A stretch of DNA of 64,000 bases from Schistosoma mansoni (lineage: Eukaryota; Platyhelminthes; Trematoda; Strigeidida; Schistosomatidae), in contig NC_031502.1 of the NCBI RefSeq assembly GCF_000237925.1, positions 9,045,352 through 9,109,351 on the forward strand, given 5' to 3'. This document shows positions 1 through 11,330 of the stretch, piece by piece (the first letter of the stretch is position 1; every line of letters begins with the position of its first letter). The position numbers and the translations under genes were made by a program. The notes beneath the pieces were generated by a model that saw only the letters and a list, made by a program, of their open reading frames with translations, did no database searches and was not told the DNA's origin.

Positions 1-515
1 TAAGCAACCTTGTCTGACACCGGTCTTTACCTTGAACGAGTCAGTGAGCTGTCCTCCATGCACGATTCGGCAGCTTAATAGATCATACGAATTCCGTATG
101 ATATTGACACAGGCACGCTGTAGTGTCTAAGAAACCTCCATAGTGTTGTCCTGTCCATGGTATCAATTGCTTTCTCGTAGTCAATGAAGTTGATTTGGAG
201 TAATGAATTCCATTCAATTGATTGTTCCACAATGATCCGTAGTGTTTCGACTTCGTCTGTACTCGACCGATCCTTACGGAATCCAGCCTGTTGGTCTCGA
301 AGTTGGGCATCTACGGAGTCCTGCATTCTGTTTAACAATACCCTGTTGAAGACTTTTCCTGGTATTGAGAGAACAGTGATGCCCATGTAGTTATCACACT
401 TGCTGAGATCGCCTTTCTTTGTTAGTTTGATCAGATGTCCTTCATTCCAGTCTGTTGGTACTTTTTCTTCATCTCAAATCTTACTGAAGAGAATGTGGAG
501 TATCTTTGCAGACTT
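1..515 (-). mobile_element. RTE-type LINE fragment, reverse-transcriptase region
   Basis: Minus-strand translation gives a long match to the reverse transcriptase of schistosome RTE-like (SR2-type) LINEs. In order I read a pre-RT piece with VPTDWNEGHLIKL, then GITVLSIPGKVFNRVLLNRM, then QQAGFRKDRSSTDEVETLR, then NFIDYEKAIDTMDRTTLWR, and at the left edge FKVKTGVRQGCL. These are the conserved early RT blocks (fingers and palm up to just before the catalytic FADD box). The element runs off the left end of the window, so its 3' part is not seen. The 5' side fades near base 515, so the copy is 5'-truncated or eroded. Its frame is broken in at least two places. A remnant, not an active gene. Confidence 0.9.
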
Positions 516-2384
516 GTAAATCATAATATTTTGATTATAGATCACGAGGTAACTAAGAAGAATACCATCATTCTGTTCTTACAGTGCGAACTTAAATTTA
601 TATACAAGTTAAACGTGAAATTTTCTGTTGAAATTTTGACACTTTGTCAAATTATTAAAATGAAATCTATTCAAGGCAAATTATGCCTAGTGGAAAAGCA
701 AATGATGTCTATCAATATGATATACAAAAAAAGGTATGCAGAGGAAAAAAATAACAAAACTATACATCGAATTTTTTTAACAGTTTGACAAATTGACTTT
801 CAGACAAGTGTAAAATATTCCTACTCATCAAGTTGCCAAATGTGTCTATGTTAAGCAAGATGTATTGCTATGTTTTATGTTCGTTAGGGACTACGGTGAT
901 TTAAAATTAAGAACTATGAACTACTCGACAGATCAGACAGCTGATATATCTGATATTAACAATTATCTTCAAAGCAGTGGGACAAAAGTGATCAGAAAAA
1001 GCTTGATATTAAAGAATTCATAGTTGAAATAGAATAAATCCGTATATTTGACAACCGAGAATCACCTTGGGATTCAGTTACATTATTAAACTAAAAGGTG
1101 TAACAACCAGTCAAAGAACATCACAGGTCAATGGAGAAATTTGAATCGGAAAAAAGTCACTCAGGTTATCTTTCATGGAAGTACTAATATTTATCAGCAA
1201 AATACCAGATAACCATGGGTTTCCTTGACGTATATCTAACAGAGCAACCACTAGATCAGATAATTGATTTGATGAGTTCACTAAGCGACGACATTAGACA
1301 ACGTTTTCGAATAAAATTACAAGGTATGAAAGCGAAACATAATGTGTTATGTAGTCTTTAGCAGAAAGCAATATAAACTTCGGTACTCCTTGAAAAGAGA
1401 GAGGCACTAAACTGTTGTTCCACTTTAGCTATGAGCAATCCCAAGACAAATATATCACTACAATCATTGTTATACTTATTTTAGTACATAGTGATTGAAA
1501 TCAATCCAGACTAAATACAAGAATATCATAATATATTCTGTTTTATTAAAGGTGGGTTTTTAATATTTTTGTTTAAAGATGCAATAGATAGATATTTATT
1601 CTAACGGGAAACCCACAAATGTCGCTACGTTAACTGACTGATATAATAATTTAGAGCTTAACTACGATTTTTAAAAGTCAATGTGAATTAACTAAAAATG
1701 TGTTTGTGATCATTGGACATTTGCCACAAATATACGTTACTATATACTTATATACCTTGTACTAAGAATTCTATATTGTACCGAATATATAGTATTGGAT
1801 AAAACCATTAATAATGATAATCTATATCATCGGTCAGTTGGTAAAAGAAAACCTAATTCCTGGGACAAATATATGTAAGTTAAAGTTACGACACTTCTTT
1901 CCAAAACAGTGATAGACAGATTAACAAAACGAGATTTAGAGAAGTGTAAATACTAATTTCAAATGAAATGATGAACTAGTTCTAAAAAATATGACATAAG
2001 GAATATCAATAGGACCAAAAAATAAGAGAAATTAGGGATTCGAATCTCAACAGGAAAAGTGGTTGTGATCGAGATATCACAACTGATTTCAGGCTATTCC
2101 AGAAGATATTTCTAGCAAAATATTACAGTTATGGTGAACGTTATAACCCAATATATTCGAAACAGGTAATTGCTGACTACAATGAATAATGAGAGATTAC
2201 TATTATGTAATCCCTCAAGCTTTATTCTAATGAATTATTACGGCTAATTGAAAACAAAAATTTCTTCAGACATTGTGTTCTTAATATTTTATTTTTATCT
2301 CAAGACCATACTTATTGTTGTAATGGTGAGGTTTCGTTACAATTTTAATTGCTTTAAACATCTAGAGAAAACAATCGATAACAA
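516..2384. other. AT-rich stretch, nothing recognised
   Basis: No exon with credible splice sites, no tRNA-like boxes and no repeat shared with the rest of the window was seen. Open frames here, such as 435-788, are chance frames overlapping the LINE edge. Confidence 0.5.
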
Positions 2385-3510
2385 AAGAGACAGACCAACC
2401 GATGGGGTTCAGGAGCAAAGAACAGACGAGTAGAACACTTTAAAGAGCTCTTGAATAAACAGACACCGATGAACCAACCGGACATCAAAACACAATGCAC
2501 ATACGATCTCCCTACAAAGGGATCGAAGAACACTATAGAATCTTCTCCAACACTATGGACTTTCTGAAAAGATCGTCACCTTCACACGGGACTTCAAAGA
2601 GAGACTAAGTCAAAATGGTATGCATTGAGGGGAGCTCACAGATCCATTCCAAACGAAGACTTTTGACAGATGAGGTTGACTACTAACTATTTCCCTCTTT
2701 ATTTCTGGTTGTTGACTGGATCATGAGGACCTCCAAATCTCAGAAGAAGCACAAAACACAGTGGAGAGCTCTAAGGCAGCTAGACGACTTAGACCTTGTG
2801 GATGACTTAGCTCCGTTATCGTACATACGGGCAAAATTGAAGACGAATACATCCGGTGTAGTAGCGCCTCCCGAAGTAGGAGGCCCCGACATTCTCAAGA
2901 GTAGGAGAAAGACCCTAGAACACAACTCAACAAGTAGAAACCAAATTAAGCACGATTGCAAACCTATAGGAAAGGTGGAAGGCTTTAATTAAACGAGCAG
3001 CACCGTCACTAAACAAGAAGAATCTGATACAATTGTGAAGACAAAAGGCCTCAAAACAAGGACATCATTCCTACAATTGAAGAATATCTGAAACTCAAAA
3101 TAACTGTCAGTCAACACTTAAGTCAGGATTGTCAATACCAATGTTGGAACAGTCCTAATCTACAGAACTGAAACCCGGAGAACTACCACAACCGTCACCA
3201 AAATTGTACAGGTGTTTATAGACAGCTGTTTACGCAATATACTCCAGATGGATTGGTCTGAAATAGTCACTAGTGACTTGCTCAGGTGTTGAATAAACCA
3301 GCCGTCGGTCGAGGAGGAAATTAGGAAGAGATGCTTGAGGTGGATGAGACACACTTTGTGGAGATTATGAAGTTGTACCTCAAAGCGATCCCTAACTTTG
3401 AATGTTTGAGGTAAAATAAGAAGTGGCAGACTGAGGGAGAGATGGTACCATGAATCGGATGAAGACATCATTATCAAGAATAGTACTTGACAACAATTCT
3501 CAAGATGTAA
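2385..3510 (+). mobile_element. RTE-type LINE copy, internally deleted
   Basis: A second RTE LINE, plus strand. It begins with the pre-RT linker (around 2420, VEHFKELLN in one frame). It then jumps at about 2530 directly into RT block 4 (QHYGLSEKIVTF), so the RT core between them is deleted. After that come the palm segment VVDWIMRTS (about 2705-2730), the catalytic region LDDLDLVDDLAPLSY (from about 2777; the usual FADD box reads LVDD), and the C-terminal region with RTETRRTTTTVTKIVQVFID near 3160 and EEEIRKRCLRWMRHTL near 3310. Several frame breaks are present. The sequence belongs to the same family as the fragments at 1-515, 9965-10290 and 20463-20870. Confidence 0.88.
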
Positions 3511-4351
3511 CAGCTGTTTGTAAGTCAATAGCACGTTTGAACCATCAGTTTTCTCAGTTTTTACCCAGAATTTGAGGAGTTTCTTCTCATGAAATTTTAT
3601 GTTCACTTCACTCTCCATTCACTACAGTAAGCGCATATGCCTCTGCAGTCAGAGAATGCCTGAAGTAACCCGACTCAAGCAAGCGAGACTTTTCTCAGAC
3701 TTACAAGAAATGTTACTGGTCACACTGATAACGTCAAACAAACGTATCAAGTATTTATCTACACATGTCGGCAGACTGACTATTAACCTTTAACCGAGCT
3801 TAGTTTGATACTTAGTTGCAACGAAGACTAAAGTTTATTTGGTTACATCAATCCCTTTAGGGCGAAACGTTGGTTGTCTTTTAAGGCGCGAGATGAACTT
3901 GAGGCGAACTGGATCATGATCAGAGTCCATATAAATAATGCAAAACTGGCGATAGTCTTACACACAACCAGGTTGCCTGTACATGATCACGATGTGATCA
4001 ACCTGAATCTAGGCTTGACTTGTAGGACAGGATGCCGGACAACATATTGGCGACCGATGAGGCCCCTTTGGTTATCTAAACGACTTTCCTCTGTACCAAA
4101 ACGCTCAATTTAAATATTTAAATTTCAAGCAATTAGTCCCTTTGATAAATTTCGATGATGTAATGAGAAGACGAAGATTATCAGAACTATGTGATATATT
4201 AGCGCAATACATTTCGAACAATCTGATCACACATATACTTGTTAAGAACATTTATATATAAAAATAAAAGGTCAACTAGACTGGAAATAGGGGTAAGAAT
4301 AGACAAGGATAATAATGATAAAATAATGTGAAAACAATTTGACACCTAATC
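3511..4351. other. Unclassified, possibly transposon-derived
   Basis: Somewhat GC-richer patches are present. At about 3840-3870 the plus strand reads CCCTTTAGGGCGAAACGTTGG, a small hairpin followed by GAAACGTT, loosely like the ribozyme tails of Penelope-type elements, but the CUGANGA half is not seen. AGTCCCTTTGATAAATTT at about 4131 recurs at about 51188. I cannot assign a family. Confidence 0.3.
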
Positions 4352-4382
4352 ACTCTGGCTAATAAGTATATATTACCAGAGT
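4352..4382. repeat. Hairpin beside the Penelope-like element
   Basis: ACTCTGG and TAATA (separated by one C) are mirrored by TATTA and CCAGAGT with a 6-base loop, giving a 12-bp stem with one bulge. It lies at the 3' side of the minus-strand Penelope-like element, about where its coding region ends. It could be part of that element's terminus or a chance palindrome. Confidence 0.4.
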
Positions 4383-4799
4383 AGGTTTGAGGAGAGAACA
4401 AACTGTTTTCGAATACACAAAGGGGTTTTGAATTTTCGTATGGCTAAGGCTTCAATAAACCTCAGTATACGCCCTTTTACTTTTTTAAACAACACAACAA
4501 AAGCCGAGTTTAGATCAATCTTATGACCTGTTTCGATTATATGTTTGGCAATAGAGGATGATGGGTGTTTATCCTCATTCGACTGTATTTGTTTTTGCAA
4601 CCATTTTGGTACATGTTCACCCACTCTAATTTTCAGATCACGATTACTCCTCCCTATGTATGTGTGACCACACACACATTTAAATTGGTAAACACAGTGG
4701 CATGTGATAAAATCGTTTTCATGTCTTTTAGGTTTTGGATGAAGCATGTACCTCGTTCTTTCTTTGATAATGACCTTCGCTGCAGCATTCGATCAGCAC

Positions 4800-5015
4800 T
4801 AATAAGGACTTGACACGCATGACATTGATCACCACCCAGTGATCAATCAATTGTGATTACATCTCAGTCCTACAGGAGGTTGAGTGGCACGGGATCGAAT
4901 CCGCCAGGGAGCATCAGTTCCCTCAAGATTACAGGTACACCTTGCTGACGAGTGCCAAGTAGCACGAAACCCGGGTCCAGGGTTTCCTTTTGACCACCTC
5001 CAACCACCATCTTAC
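4800..5015 (+). mobile_element. Ribozyme SINE, family B, inserted in the Penelope-like element
   Basis: Plus-strand family B SINE. It opens at GACATTGATCACCACCCAGTG, passes a tRNA-like B box (GGGATCGAATCC near 4890), continues through CAAGATTACAGGTACACC, and ends in CTCCAACCACCATCTTAC. Compared with the copy at 14461-14823 it lacks the 5' head and a stretch containing the A box, so it is a deleted, promoter-poor copy. Removing it joins the flanking Penelope-like reading frames smoothly (AAEV to LISADRML), which dates the SINE as younger than that element. Its hammerhead core is intact (see 4937-4988). Confidence 0.85.
4937..4988 (+). ncRNA. Hammerhead ribozyme, family B, core intact
   Basis: Core CTGACGA at 4944-4950, stem II GTGC / GCAC closed by a short loop, then GAAA, then stem III CCC / GGG with no loop, and the cleavage triplet GTC. 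Stem I pairs ACCTTG on the 5' side with CAGGGT on the 3' side (six pairs, one G-U). All conserved catalytic positions are present, so this copy may still self-cleave if transcribed. The very short stem III is typical of schistosome-type hammerheads, which usually work best as dimers. Confidence 0.8.
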
Positions 5016-5440
5016 CTCAGCTGCACAATACGTTTTATTGATGACTGATTTAAGCCTTTGTTTCAATGAATGGATATTTGAATCACCTCTAAATGGTAAG
5101 GTGATGTAGACAGGCTTTTTTTCCACCAAGGCTACAGTAGGTCTCAATGTGCCATGAACTTTCAATCTATTGTTCAGTTTAAGTGGATAACCATTCCCCA
5201 TTAATGTCTTGTTTAACAACTTAACATCATCATCAATAGCGTCATTTGTGCAAATACGATGAAGCCTTTTATACAGGCACCTTATCAAACCCCGTTTGTA
5301 TTGCACAGGGCAATAACTATAGTAACTAAGGTATTGACCCGTCCACGTTGGTTTTCGAAAAATAGATCGTTTGATTGAGCCATCTTCCCGTCTGCTTAGA
5401 AGTATATCTAGGAGGGGAATAATACCACATACTCTTATTT

Positions 5441-7390
5441 ATAGGTAAACGGATGTGAGACTATGGAATTGTTTTTAATTTAAAGACCATTGTTTACAAA
5501 AAGTCTATAATGTAAATAGATGGTAGAAAGATTCAGGTTAGTACTACAATCTCTGTCGAATGATCCCCCGTGGGGCAGAACATTTAACTGATAATAGAAT
5601 TAATCTTTAGTTACATCCGAACTTAAATCAAGTGGACTTAGGGAGAGATATGGAAAAGACATGATTTACATCCCTGTTAGATTAGATTTCACCAATAGAA
5701 TATAACATCTCTTACTTATCGTACAAAAGATATTGAATTAAAAGATAAGCATCGATGAAAGTGGTTAAAATCCGTTTTTAGTGATATCTGTACTAAACTC
5801 TAAATGAATCGGTTGCTCGATAAAGCTGTTAATAGGTATTCTGAAAAGTCTTGTGTTTTTACCTTCAAAAAGTGTTTAATCATACATAATATCTATAGAA
5901 CAAAACCTTTCATCAAACGAATAGTTCGTGATCTAAGGTAATAAAATAAAGTAAATTTTGGTCAAAAGAGGGACTAAATGGAATAAATAACTAATAACCT
6001 TTAAATAGGTCATTACTTTCATTGAGGTCATTTGTATATATTTTATGCCTTTGTTTCACTCTTTAATTCGTGTTTTTTTCTTCCTCTGAACTAATTTTTA
6101 CTATCAATTACGTAAACATCTTGATTTGGCGCCAAACAGTAGATAAAACATTATTGAGTAATAAAAATATCCCTAATTTACAATACTAATCGTACGGAAA
6201 AAAATGGAATGAAATCAGTTGACGGTTTATTTTTAATCTGTTACTTTTATTACATGACATTTGCCTACTTTTTGCTAAATGATAAAAGGAAACTGAATGA
6301 CAGTTGAATGTCGTAAAAAAAGAACTGTTTTGATATCTTCTTTGTTTTTACAGTTTAGTGACCCTTTAAGTGAATTGGAGCAATATGAATGGACAGTGCA
6401 TCCATATGGTTAGAATACTACATAACTTGGTTAAGTATTATTTCTATCAACCTTCGTTCCCGCTTATTTATTACTGGAGCTATACAATTAATTCTCCTCG
6501 TATCTGAAATTAACAACTATTGATTTTGACATATGACACTGATTTTCTGGGTTTACCGTCCGATGAGAGCTCTCACTCTTTATCAGCTTCACTCATAATG
6601 TTATTTGTATATAATTATGGACTGTTCATTAGCCATTATTACCAAAATCCTGAGGTTAAAACAGGTTAGAGAAATTGAATTCAATATAAATCCTACATTC
6701 ATAAGCGAAAAAAGAGTACAAAATCGTATCATACCATCTGCATAATGACATCAGGCATCATTTTAATGTCGAATCATTAGAATATTGATGAATTATTAAA
6801 ATCCAGTTTAAGTAACTTCCATTCAGCAACCGATAATGCACTTCATATTTATATAATTCTACTATTTCCTTGTAGAACGATATTACAATTCAGGAATAAT
6901 ATACATATAGCAGAAACTGAGTTATCTCACTTATACTAAAATTAGCTCTTAAAATTGAGTTCGAATAAACTTGCGAATCATTTTTATTTGAATTTATTTA
7001 CAGTAATTAGGTAGTTACAAACTTAATTCATCAACGGCTAGAGGAGCTCGACAACACTATTAGCTTACAGAACAATATGTTGATAATATTCAGTGACTAT
7101 CAGATCATAGATTTCGATCCTCTACAACAGCTCAGACCAAAACAATTTTTCTTTAATTACTTGTCACAAAAACGACGTCTCCACCGAATACATTCGGCGA
7201 TTACTTATATGCTGTTCACTAGGAGTAACTCTTATTATTAAGAAAACTAAAATTACATTACATACGTTATTAATTTCGAATCATCGTGATTATGCTGTAT
7301 TTTCAACACTTTCCTACTCACGTTTGTGGGAATTTTCTTCTCCCATGATATTTTATAAATTTTCAGAAGAAATAAAACCCATCCTAAAAC
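5441..7390. other. AT-rich stretch, nothing recognised
   Basis: No repeats, exons or RNA genes recognised. A short patch near 5560 (GATCCCCCGTGGGGCAG) is a GC-rich palindrome of no clear meaning. Confidence 0.5.
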
Positions 7391-7551
7391 ATACAGAACT
7401 AAATTCACATAATATTGTTTGGTTGAATCTTCCCATTGATGCTTAAGACTGCAATTGATCATCCAGCTGACGAGTTCCAAATAGGACGAGATGCGCGTAC
7501 TGGGTTCCACTGCTAGTCATTATCCATCTTTGCTTATAATACAGAACTAAA
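7391..7551. mobile_element. Family A ribozyme SINE with inverted head, 13-bp target duplication
   Basis: ATACAGAACTAAA occurs at 7391-7403 and again at 7539-7551 and frames the insert. Inside, 7404-7460 is the family A head on the minus strand (TTGAATCTTCCCATTGATG), and 7461-7538 is the family A ribozyme tail on the plus strand (ATCCAGCTGACGAG ... CCACTGCTAGTCA). The tRNA-like middle is absent. This is the picture left by a 5' inversion plus deletion during target-primed reverse transcription. The ribozyme core reads GAGA where GAAA is expected, so it is probably dead. Confidence 0.85.
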
Positions 7552-7618
7552 GCTTTCTACAAACCATCCAGTAATCTTCGAAATGTAGGTATCATTACCA
7601 AGGTTTGACTTGATAATT

Positions 7619-9005
7619 TCGAATAAATTGAGCATTGGGTAGATTGTTATAAATAAATAATAATAAGTAATATCCCAATGAGTAGAAAAATTAGACTATT
7701 TGACGTTTCATGACTCAGTGTAAGCCACTTCCTTGGAGAATAAATAACCAAATCAAAATTAATCCAAGTCTAAACAGTACAAAGGAACAACTCAAGAATA
7801 TTATGTGATCAATCGAAAAACAGGTCTGAATAAATCACCGTTATGTCATTTCGGTCAAGGTGATTCATAAGCGACATGTATGTAAATTTGTGTGTGTATG
7901 TATGTATGTTGTATGTGTACACTGTTGAGTGAAAAATATGTGACCCTTACAGTGATAAAGCATAGAGTTTAATTTGTAAGATAACGTGAATTGTGAATAA
8001 TATCAGACTAGGTGACTAGGATAGATAGTCCACGTACGATGTATGGTAAGGCCTTCTTTTCTATTGAGAGCAGTGGAACTAAGCATTATATGGGACGCTT
8101 CAGCTACTCTCCTTTCTTTGTAATTGGAAAAACCTTTTTGTAATATTACAAACAAAATAAAGAAAATCTAATTTTTCTACTCATTGGGATATTACAAATA
8201 TATTATTTATTTATAATCTTCAAAATGCTTTGGTTATAGTTAAGGAAAATATTCTGTTTACATCCACACAAAATTGTGTCTGCAGATTAGGTTGTGTCGA
8301 TTGTAAAACGTTTCTTGTTAGAGTGTTCTCATGAAATCTGGACTCATTCCAAGGAACGCTTAAACTACGCTAGAAGATCTAGTAATCCTGTGGAGTTGGA
8401 AAATCTATAAATTAAACCGGCAATAGTAGTACAGGTTATTTTGATCAACCATCAAATTGATATTGCAAATATCAAGAAAATCCTAAAAGATTTTTCCAAT
8501 TATAAAGGCGAATAGCTGAAGCATTTCATATAATGCTAAACCCCTCTATCCTCAACAGGAAAGAAGGCCTGACTACTTACTCATCCACCTTGATCTATTT
8601 ATCTAAACAATAAATGTAGCTTTGTTCATATCTTACACAACTAGCACATGCTTACACACACAGATTCTAATACTACTACTTTATACTGAAAATTTCACAT
8701 TTTTTCATATCCATATAAATACACAAATCGATGTCTCACACAGAATTATTGACCAAAAATTAACATGACATTGACGTGACCAGACCTATTTTAACTTTGA
8801 TATCGACTGAACTAAATATTCTGTCTTGTTCCTTTGCTCTATTTAAACTTAAGTTGATTTGAAACAGTCATTTATTTGCTCACTCTGAAGAAGTGGATTA
8901 CGCTATGTCACAAAATATCGGAAATCCAAATTTCCATTCATTTGAATATCACAAAGATGTTACCATCTTATTATTATCTCTCTACCAATACTCAATTTAT
9001 TAGAA
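7619..9005. repeat. Two diverged inverted copies of a Penelope-type terminus
   Basis: 7619-8135 and 8490-9005 are related in opposite orientation. The landmarks mirror in order: AATAAATTGAGCATTGGGTA against CTCTCTACCAATACTCAATT, a hammerhead-like block at about 7697-7733 (minus) against 8884-8920 (plus), and an AAGGCCTTCTTT block at 8047 against AAAGAAGGCCT near 8560. In addition 7667-7694 is an exact inverted repeat of 8168-8195 (28 bp). The ribozyme-like block has the pattern CTGANGA, stem II GTGG...CAC, then GAAACGTC, as known for hammerheads in Penelope-like elements. I infer these are Penelope-type ends arranged head to head; the 354-bp centre is unclassified. Confidence 0.6.
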
Positions 9006-9964
9006 ATTGTATTTTTCAGTTTATAAACTAAAACCTATTTTTTAGCATTCTAATACGTGATTAAGAATTAGAGAATAGGTCCCCTATGGTAATCTCTTTT
9101 AACCCTAATAATTTAGTTATTATTGTAGCAAAACACAATAAAATTGCAGGGTGGTTTTTATTTGTATGTCCCGTTTGAAGACCAATAGTAGTCAAATACG
9201 GAAATCATATTGTCGCTTTTTCAGACTAAAAACCATAAATGTTAATTAAAAATAAAGTCAATTATAAATCAGAGTAATGGTCATCGTTGTAGAAACGGGA
9301 TTGTATATCCTGGTTATGTTGTTTCCAAGTGTCAATTAAATAGTTAGAAATTTACTGTGGTGGATCTAACTTGAGATTATCCACCTTTATTTAAATGATT
9401 CTCCATTTGTATACGGAAATTAGTTTTATTTTAAGAATATATATGACGCTCCACTTACCATACATTACAGATGACATTGTAATGAAGGAGAACTCAGATG
9501 GGGAAAACCAATTTTCTGGGTGAATGCAAAACTACATTATGCTTTCATAAAATATGAAAATCATACATTAAATACATTATTTGCACATCTTCCATCAGTT
9601 GTCTGTCGTTATTTCGATTGCTCTCTTTTTTCCTTTTGTTCTTTTCAACTTAATCTCATTCTGAAGGACATTCCACTTTCGATTGCTGATACATACTACT
9701 TGTATCTGATAGTTTAAGTAGCATATACCACAATATAAGCACAGTTTGCGTAAAATTCAATATGTTAGTCGAAACCGATAATCCAAAGTATATTGATATA
9801 TCTATTAACCAATACATGAACTGTTGATTGTCAAAGAAAATCCAGCTGTTTATACTTTGATCATATATTTAACTGTGAAAGAATACAACACTAAACTAAT
9901 GATGTGTTTTCATCTCGAAATTGACTTAAATCTCTTCTTGAGCTTATGTTAGTAAGTGATAGAA
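9006..9964. other. AT-rich stretch, nothing recognised
   Basis: One open frame (9520-9717) has no splice context or recognisable motif and is taken as chance. Confidence 0.5.
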
Positions 9965-10290
9965 AGCTGTTTTTAAACTTAACCACTTACGCCTGTCACC
10001 CCTCGTCAAGGAGCATAGGCCGCTCACCAGCATTTTACATCCAACTCTGTCCTAGGCAGTCCTTCTCAGTTGTTTCCAGTTGTAATTCATCCTTCTAATG
10101 TCTGCTTCCGATTCCCGGTACAATGTGTTCTTTGGTCGTTTTCCTTCCGTTTTCCTTCAAGATTCCAAGTTAGCCCTTGCGTCCTGATGCAGTTTGGTAA
10201 TTTCTACAACGTATGTCCTATCCATCTCCAAAGCCTTTTCCTAGTTTCTTCTTCGGTATGGACATTGAGTATCTCAATGATTGCCTTCAC
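9965..10290 (-). mobile_element. RTE-type LINE, 3' end only
   Basis: The minus strand starts near 10290 and ends with GGGGTGACAGGCGTAAGTGG at the low-coordinate side. It matches the last part of the RTE open frame (the region of IRKRLWKWIGH to the RVGWR..V..L tail) seen more clearly at 20463-20870. The copy is strongly 5'-truncated and frame-broken. It shares its 3' terminus with the copy at 20463. Confidence 0.75.
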
Positions 10291-11119
10291 CTAACAACAA
10301 ATGAAATGGCCTTTTTAAGTTTTCTTACATAAATTGTTTTTCTTGTTGTTCTGATCTAACAAATTGTAAGGTAGAGTTTTAGAAACAATTTTAATGATTA
10401 TATCTACCCAATATGAACATGATTCATTGAATCACTTTTCGTTACATTTCAAATAAATAAGTATAGTTAAAAAAAATTCACTGTAAACAGTTGAACAAAA
10501 TAACCATCGCACTAATAAAGGAATAAATAGAAAATACCTTTTCAGTAGCACACATTGTAATCACAGTCTGTTTTGAACATTGTAACTAATAAGTACACTG
10601 CAAATCAGAATTGTTTTTTCCAGTCTAAAATAACAAATTTTCGAGAGTAGAATAAAGGAAATATGTTTTCCTTTACGATCTAATATTTCTGTTTCTTCCC
10701 TATTTGTCAGAAGATAAATATTCTACAGAAGACTGAATAACAAAATGTTTTACTCAGTCATAGTCAATCATAGATACACTTTAATCATTAATTAAAACTG
10801 TGAGCGTAAACAAATATTTTAAAGCATAAACATCCAGGTATGCGGTATATGTATTCCAATTCATTCTGACTAGGATAATAATATTTCTGATTGATTACCA
10901 CATGGGCATATTATTTGTGCTTATTTCTTTTTTGAACCATACATAATACCGGTGAATGATTTCATAACTGACCGACTGATTACCAATTATCTTGAATTTT
11001 ATATTTTCCTTACCTTTATTTCATTGTCTTGTAATTACTGATTAAATATCCCAGTAACGAATAATGAAATATAGTGACAAATATAAATCACCTCGAAACC
11101 CCTATACTAATGATGATCG
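10291..11119. other. AT-rich stretch, nothing recognised
   Basis: No recognisable exon, repeat or RNA gene. Confidence 0.5.
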
Positions 11120-11330
11120 TACGTTCATTAGTGAGTGACTTCGAAATGCAACTTCTGGAAGTCAAGTGCGAAGTCGTGACCAGTGGAGTTCAACGATATC
11201 GGATGTGGGATAGTTATTCACTACAGCCAATGGATAAGAACTGAGAAATTTCTTCGGACCCTGGCTCATAGGTCTAGTGGTCTAGGGTTTACATGAAAAA
11301 TTGAAGGTCCTAACCAGACGCATATGTTGA
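11120..11330 (+). mobile_element. tRNA-related SINE, family C-like, 3' part lost
   Basis: A head-like block (AATGCAACTTCTGGAAGTCA, then GTGACCAGTGGAGTTCAACG) leads into CTAGTGGTCTAGGG, an A-box-like motif, and GAAGGTCCTAACCAG, a worn counterpart of the GTCCTGGGTTCGA region of family C. No ribozyme follows. I assign it to family C or a sister family with moderate confidence. Confidence 0.5.

Larger units (their letters stand above)
4373..5440 (-). mobile_element. Penelope-like retroelement remnant with GIY-YIG nuclease
   Basis: Reading on the minus strand from 5440: the segment IIPLLDILLSRREDGSIK, then RKPTWTGQYLSYYS, then KRGLIRCLYKRLHRIC and VEKKPVYITLPFRGD, then INKTYCAAEV. This is the order seen in Penelope-like element reverse transcriptases, from late RT into the connector. 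The frame resumes below 4806 with LISADRML, followed by CVYQFKCVCGHTYIGRSNRD and LKIRVGEHVPKWL. This is a GIY-YIG endonuclease domain with the YQFKC.CG..YIG signature and the downstream R..EH residues. The N-terminal half of the RT is missing (5' truncation near 5440). A SINE (4800-5015) sits inside the element. I take it as a schistosome Penelope-like copy (Perere-10 or Cercyon type), one or more breaks, inactive. Confidence 0.88.

Noticed and set aside
435-788. 117-codon plus-strand open frame
   Set aside because: It begins inside the LINE fragment read on the opposite strand and continues into AT-rich DNA, with no splice sites or motif.
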